From: an uncultured Methylocystaceae bacterium | GTDB taxonomy: Bacteria; Pseudomonadota; Alphaproteobacteria; Rhizobiales; Beijerinckiaceae | NCBI GenBank assembly: GCA_945956975.1 | Contig: CAMFKC010000051.1 | Location: 1-9,282, forward strand | Reading direction: 5' to 3' | Length of the DNA: 9,282 nt | Notes under the pieces: generated by a model | Told to the model about the DNA's origin: nothing | What the model saw: only the letters and a program-made list of their open reading frames with translations | Database searches by the model: none | Translations under genes and position numbers: made by a program | Shown here: positions 6,694-9,282 of the stretch, in pieces | Position numbering within the stretch: position 1 is the first letter of the stretch | Layout of the letters: each line of letters opens with the position of its first letter

Positions 6694-6818
6694 GAATTCT
6701 TGATTTGACCCTCCCAAAACCGCGAGCGTTCCGACAACGCGAGCTTGACCTTTAAGATTGGCAGCGCGTACCGCGTCACAGGCTCCATGCATTGCGACGA
6801 ACGCCAATCCCGGCGAAT

Positions 6819-6835
6819 TGTCAGCTTGATGTCAG
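6819..6835 (+). promoter_or_regulatory. direct-repeat operator TGTCAG-N5-TGTCAG before the response regulator
   Basis: TGTCAG at 6819-6824 recurs exactly 11 bp later at 6830-6835. Tandem hexamers one helical turn apart are the normal recognition form of OmpR/PhoB-family regulators. The pair ends nine bases before a TACAAA (6845-6850), so it covers the -35 position, as expected of an activator site. The same motif recurs twice near 8956-9005. Autoregulation by the response regulator encoded 73 bp downstream is the natural inference. Confidence 0.6.
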
Positions 6836-6844
6836 CCATTCTGT

Positions 6845-6850
6845 TACAAA
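6845..6850 (+). promoter_or_regulatory. candidate -10 box of the two-component operon
   Basis: TACAAA lies nine bases after the second TGTCAG. No good -35 consensus is present, and its place is taken by the direct repeat. This fits an activator-dependent promoter. Confidence 0.35.
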
Positions 6851-6907
6851 TCGCCGGAGCGCCTCTAGCGGCGGGGCCGGCAAGATTTGGATGGAGCTTG
6901 GTCGACT

Positions 6908-7570
6908 ATGCGCATTCTCCTCGTCGAAGACGACGACAGGATCGCGGAAGACATCAGCCGGGCGCTGACCGGCGCGGGTTACGTCGTGGAGCGCGCGCGC
7001 GACGGCGAGCGCGCCTGGTTTCTCGGCGAAACCGAGGATTATGTCGCCGTCATTCTCGATCTGGGCCTGCCGCGCGTGGACGGCCTGACCGTGCTGCGTC
7101 GCTGGCGCGAGTCCGGCAATTCGACGCCCGTCATCGCGCTGACTGCGCGGGGGTCATGGAGCGAACGCGTCGAAGGCATCGACGCCGGCGCCGATGACTA
7201 TCTGGGCAAGCCATTCCAGATGGAGGAACTCCTCGCGCGGCTGCGCTCGATCATCCGCCGCTCGGCCGGCCGCGCATCGTCCGTTGCCACGATCGGCCGT
7301 CTTGCGCTGGATCAGCGCACGCGCCGCGTCCTGCTCGATGGCGTTCCGATCGACCTGTCGCCGCTTGAATATCGGCTGGTCGCCTATCTCATGTTCCGCC
7401 GGAACGAAGTCGTTTCGCAGCAGGAACTGGTCGAGAACGTCTACGGACAAGACGACCAGTCGTCGAATGCGCTCGAGGTTCTCGTGGGCCGGGTGCGGCG
7501 CAAGCTGGGCGCCGAATGGATCGAAACCCGGCGCGGCTTCGGCTATCAGATGCCGGAGAAAGATTCTTGA
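6908..7570 (+). CDS. OmpR/PhoP-family response regulator (FeuP-like)
   Basis: This DNA-binding response regulator has 220 residues, normal for the family. The receiver domain (1 to about 115) shows the acidic pair D8/D9, phospho-acceptor D51 in VILDLGLPRVDG, T79 in PVIALTA and K101 in DDYLGKPF, all intact. The OmpR-type winged helix (about 125-218) contains LSPLEYRLVAYLM, ALEVLVGRVRRKLG and the terminal wing ETRRGFGYQM. The wording ARDGERAWFLGETEDY and GKPFQMEELLARLRSIIRRSAG recalls rhizobial FeuP/PhoP proteins. I chose the ATG at 6908 because MRILLVEDD is the canonical N-terminus. A TTG at 6887 would add seven residues and is unlikely. The ribosome-binding site GGAG is 12 bases upstream, rather far. 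Its stop overlaps the kinase start, and an 11-bp-period direct repeat lies upstream. Confidence 0.94.
   Translation: MRILLVEDDDRIAEDISRALTGAGYVVERARDGERAWFLGETEDYVAVILDLGLPRVDGLTVLRRWRESGNSTPVIALTARGSWSERVEGIDAGADDYLGKPFQMEELLARLRSIIRRSAGRASSVATIGRLALDQRTRRVLLDGVPIDLSPLEYRLVAYLMFRRNEVVSQQELVENVYGQDDQSSNALEVLVGRVRRKLGAEWIETRRGFGYQMPEKDS
7555..7558 (+). promoter_or_regulatory. ribosome-binding site that fixes the kinase TTG start
   Basis: GGAG, inside the last codons of the response regulator, lies eight bases before TTG at 7567. This supports initiation at TTG over any start within the regulator reading frame further upstream. Confidence 0.6.
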
Positions 7571-8964
7571 AATCGCTGTCCCTGCGGCTTCGTTTGGCTC
7601 TCGCTGGGTTCGTCGCGCTCATCCTGGCCCTGGCGATCGCTGGAATTGGCCTGACATTCCTGTTCGAACGGCACGTCTACCGCACCGTTTCCGACGAACT
7701 CGACGGCTATGTCGGGCAGATCATCGGCGGTCTCTCCTTCGATTCGGCAGGCGACATTCAGGTCAAGCGAGAACCGAACGATCCCGGATTTGAAACGCCG
7801 TCGTCGGGCCTCTACTGGGAGGTCGTCTTCGGATCGCATATCCGCCGTTCCAGATCGCTCGGAACTTCGAGCCTCGTCTTGCCGACGGATGAATTGTCGG
7901 AGGGCCAGACCCACTATCACCAGATCATCGGTCCCGACAGCAAGCTCCTGCTGGTCGCGGAACGCCGGATCGAGGTGTCGCGCAGCACGAACGTCGAGTT
8001 TGCGCGCGTCATTGTCGCCAGCGATCTCACACGCATGCGTCAAGCGCGCGATTCCTTCGCCCGCGAACTGGCGCCGAGCCTGGCGATCCTCGGCATCGTG
8101 CTCACGCTCGCAACCTGGGCCCAGTTGACGATCGGTTTGCGCCCGCTGGCGCAACTCCGTCGTGAGCTCGCCGGGATTTCAGGCGGCGGCGCGCGGCGCA
8201 TGAACGAACAGACGCCGCTCGAGGTAAGAGGCCTCGTCAAGGAGCTCAATCTGCTTCTGGCCGCGCAGGAGGCCGAAATTACGCGCGCCCGCGGGCGGGC
8301 GGCGGATCTGGCGCACGGCTTGAAAACGCCGCTCGCCGCTCTTGCCGGCGACGCCCGCCTCGTACGCGAAGCTGGCCGCCCGGATATCGCCGATTCCATG
8401 GACCGCATCGGCGAAACGATGCGCCGCCACGTGGAACGCGAGTTGACGCGCGCCAGGGTTCGCGCCGCGGCCTTGCAGTCGCAGGGTGGCGCGCCCGTGC
8501 GCGAAACGGTCGACGCGCTCGTGCGGACGCTCGCACGCACGGAGCGCGGGGCGGAGATCGCCTACCAGAACAGAACCAGCCCCGAAGCGCTCGCGCCGTT
8601 CGACCGCGCCGATCTTCTCGAACTTCTCGGCAATCTGCTCGACAATGCGACGCGGCACGCGCGCGCGCGGGTGCGCGCTTCAACTGTCGATCAGGGGATG
8701 GATTTCGTGATCCGGATCGAGGACGACGGCCCGGGCATCGACGCTGGCGTCGAAGATGTGGTTCGGCAGCGCGGCGGCCGGTTGGACAATGGCGGCAGCG
8801 CGGGGCTCGGCCTTTCCATCGTACAGGACATCCTGGACGCCTATGGATGGCGCATGGATTTTGCGCGCTCGGCGCTCGGCGGGCTGCAGGTTTCTCTGTC
8901 CCGCGATTCCGAGGCCGCGGCAAATGCGCGAGCAGAAGTCCGCGCCCGCAGCGACCTGACCTGA
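7567..8964 (+). CDS. PhoQ/FeuQ-like membrane sensor histidine kinase
   Basis: This sensor kinase is predicted to phosphorylate the adjacent regulator. From the TTG at 7567 it has 465 residues. Transmembrane helix 1 is about 10-33 and helix 2 about 170-190, enclosing a periplasmic sensor of some 135 residues with no recognisable ligand motif. A short HAMP-like linker follows (191-238, LRPLAQLRREL to ELNLLLAAQEAEI). The H-box is DLAHGLKTPLAAL with H250. The ATPase domain shows the N-box LLGNLLDNATRHA (N356, N360), G1 IEDDGPGI (384-391) and G2 GSAGLGLSIV (410-419). VRQRGGRLD just before G2 is the RG-x-R-x-D form seen in PhoQ-type kinases. All catalytic elements are intact. The TTG overlaps the regulator's TGA (TTGA) and has GGAG eight bases upstream. 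The signal sensed is unknown; the downstream efflux gene suggests an envelope stress, metal or toxic compound. Confidence 0.93.
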   Translation: MKSLSLRLRLALAGFVALILALAIAGIGLTFLFERHVYRTVSDELDGYVGQIIGGLSFDSAGDIQVKREPNDPGFETPSSGLYWEVVFGSHIRRSRSLGTSSLVLPTDELSEGQTHYHQIIGPDSKLLLVAERRIEVSRSTNVEFARVIVASDLTRMRQARDSFARELAPSLAILGIVLTLATWAQLTIGLRPLAQLRRELAGISGGGARRMNEQTPLEVRGLVKELNLLLAAQEAEITRARGRAADLAHGLKTPLAALAGDARLVREAGRPDIADSMDRIGETMRRHVERELTRARVRAAALQSQGGAPVRETVDALVRTLARTERGAEIAYQNRTSPEALAPFDRADLLELLGNLLDNATRHARARVRASTVDQGMDFVIRIEDDGPGIDAGVEDVVRQRGGRLDNGGSAGLGLSIVQDILDAYGWRMDFARSALGGLQVSLSRDSEAAANARAEVRARSDLT

Positions 8965-8972
8965 ACCTGACA
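8956..8972 (-). promoter_or_regulatory. minus-oriented copy of the direct-repeat operator (TGTCAG-N5-GGTCAG)
   Basis: On the minus strand TGTCAG (8972-8967) is followed after five bases by GGTCAG (8961-8956), again an 11-bp period, with one mismatch. It overlaps the stop codon of the kinase gene. It faces away from the adaptor gene and pairs with the plus-oriented copy 16 bp to the right. Confidence 0.45.
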
Positions 8973-8994
8973 GCCAGGTGAAGGCGACTGTCAG
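8967..8994. repeat. inverted repeat CTGACAG-N14-CTGTCAG
   Basis: The two arms (8967-8973 and 8988-8994) are perfect complements with a 21-bp centre-to-centre distance, two helical turns. They are the inner half-sites of two oppositely oriented direct-repeat operators. The arms could also form a 7-bp RNA stem just after the kinase stop, but no T-run follows. Confidence 0.5.
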
Positions 8995-9005
8995 CGGGGC
9001 GTCAG
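8989..9005 (+). promoter_or_regulatory. direct-repeat operator TGTCAG-N5-CGTCAG before the efflux adaptor gene
   Basis: TGTCAG at 8989-8994 and CGTCAG at 9000-9005 have the same 11-bp period and orientation as the repeat before the response regulator, with one mismatch in six. The site lies 45 bp before the adaptor start, so a promoter just downstream would make a short leader. The -10 is not evident; GTGTGAGAAA at 9011-9020 is AT-richer but poor. Confidence 0.55.
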
Positions 9006-9050
9006 GCAGCGTGTGAGAAAAGGCGGCTCCTGTCGCTGCCGAGCTTGAGT

Positions 9051-9282
9051 ATGCCTTTGTCTTTCCGAACGGTTGCCGCTTGCCTTGTCTTGATAGCGGG
9101 GCCAGCCGCGGCCCTGGCGTCCGACCGCCCGGGCGACGTGCGCCTCAAGGTCGATGAGCGCCAGATTCGCGCTGCCGGGATCGAAACGCAGCCCGTCATT
9201 CAGGAATCTGCTGTCAGCGAATTGATCGTGCCGGGGACGGTTGCCGTTCCGCCGCAGCAGACCAGGATGGTGGCGACGCCGG
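9051..9282 (+). CDS. RND efflux periplasmic adaptor (membrane fusion protein, CzcB/CusB type), 5' end only
   Basis: Only the first 77 codons are present; such adaptors usually have 350-500 residues. Residues 1-23 are a signal peptide (basic FR, then VAACLVLIAG, cleavage near PAAALA-SD), so the product is exported to the periplasm. The mature start, VRLKVDERQIRAAGIETQPV, then SELIVPGTVAVPPQQT, matches the opening of heavy-metal-type RND adaptors, where the first beta strands lead into the biotinyl-lipoyl-like domain. Adaptors join an inner-membrane RND pump to an outer-membrane channel; genes for both would be expected beyond the right edge. ATG at 9051 is chosen; TTG at 9045 is in frame but no better, and the ribosome-binding site is weak in either case. 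It follows the kinase by 86 bp, behind the predicted operator. The substrate (metal ion or organic compound) cannot be told from this fragment. Confidence 0.85.
   Translation, partial: MPLSFRTVAACLVLIAGPAAALASDRPGDVRLKVDERQIRAAGIETQPVIQESAVSELIVPGTVAVPPQQTRMVATP

Larger units (their letters stand above)
6617..6907. other. intergenic region with nested inverted repeat and response-regulator promoter
   Basis: The left part (6636-6693) is a GC-rich nested palindrome. A small inverted repeat GCGTT-N5-AACGC is at 6726-6740. The right part (6819-6850) holds the direct-repeat operator and likely -10 of the two-component operon. No coding region with a credible start is seen on either strand; a 90-codon minus-strand frame across the palindrome lacks family features. 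Confidence 0.6.

Noticed and set aside
6624..6792. Long-range inverted repeat ATGCATGG / CCATGCAT
   Set aside because: The arms are 8 bp, largely self-complementary and over 150 bp apart, so chance is the simplest explanation.
6567..6839. A 90-codon minus-strand frame across the intergenic palindrome
   Set aside because: Its basic, low-complexity product comes from reading through the GC-rich inverted repeat, and its start overlaps the operator region of the response regulator.
6887..6907. Seven-residue extension of the response regulator from TTG
   Set aside because: MRILLVEDD from the ATG at 6908 is the standard receiver-domain start, and the extension adds nothing conserved.

Overview
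The window is GC-rich, densely coding DNA from a proteobacterium, most likely an alphaproteobacterium of the Hyphomicrobiales (rhizobial/methylotroph side). The evidence is the FdsGBA-type formate dehydrogenase, a FeuP/FeuQ-like (PhoP/PhoQ family) two-component pair, and the GC-rich codon use with long spurious antisense frames. The genus cannot be fixed from the sequence.

Left half (1-5485), all minus strand: a soluble, NAD-dependent, molybdenum/tungsten-type formate dehydrogenase operon read right to left. The order is fdsG (gamma, 2Fe-2S), fdsB (beta, FMN/NAD diaphorase) and fdsA (alpha, bis-MGD catalytic subunit), and fdsA runs off the left edge after 771 codons. fdsG and fdsB overlap by 4 bp, and the fdsB stop lies inside the fdsA ribosome-binding site, so the three are translationally coupled. 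Upstream on the same strand is a LysR-type regulator (TTG start), very probably the formate-responsive regulator of the operon. The 197-bp gap between it and fdsG is AT-rich and carries a perfect ATAG-N7-CTAT palindrome of LysR-box type plus smaller TCGAT inverted repeats. Together these genes oxidise formate to CO2 and deliver the electrons through Fe-S clusters and FMN to NAD+.

Middle (5486-6907), plus strand: a predicted 23-residue, almost wholly hydrophobic peptide is followed 10 bp later by a 269-residue membrane protein of unknown function. A 291-bp intergenic region follows, with a compact nested inverted repeat (6636-6693) and the promoter region of the next operon.

Right part (6908-9282), plus strand: an OmpR/PhoP-family response regulator and a PhoQ/FeuQ-like sensor kinase, coupled by a TTGA stop/start overlap. 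Then, 86 bp later, comes the 5' end of an RND efflux periplasmic adaptor (CzcB/CusB type) with a signal peptide. The same direct-repeat motif, TGTCAG-N5-TGTCAG with an 11-bp period, lies before the response regulator. It occurs twice more, in opposite orientations, between the kinase and the adaptor gene. This suggests one regulon in which the two-component system controls itself and the adjacent efflux pump. The motif is the most useful non-coding signal in the window. I found no RNA genes, insertion sequences, CRISPR arrays or phage genes.
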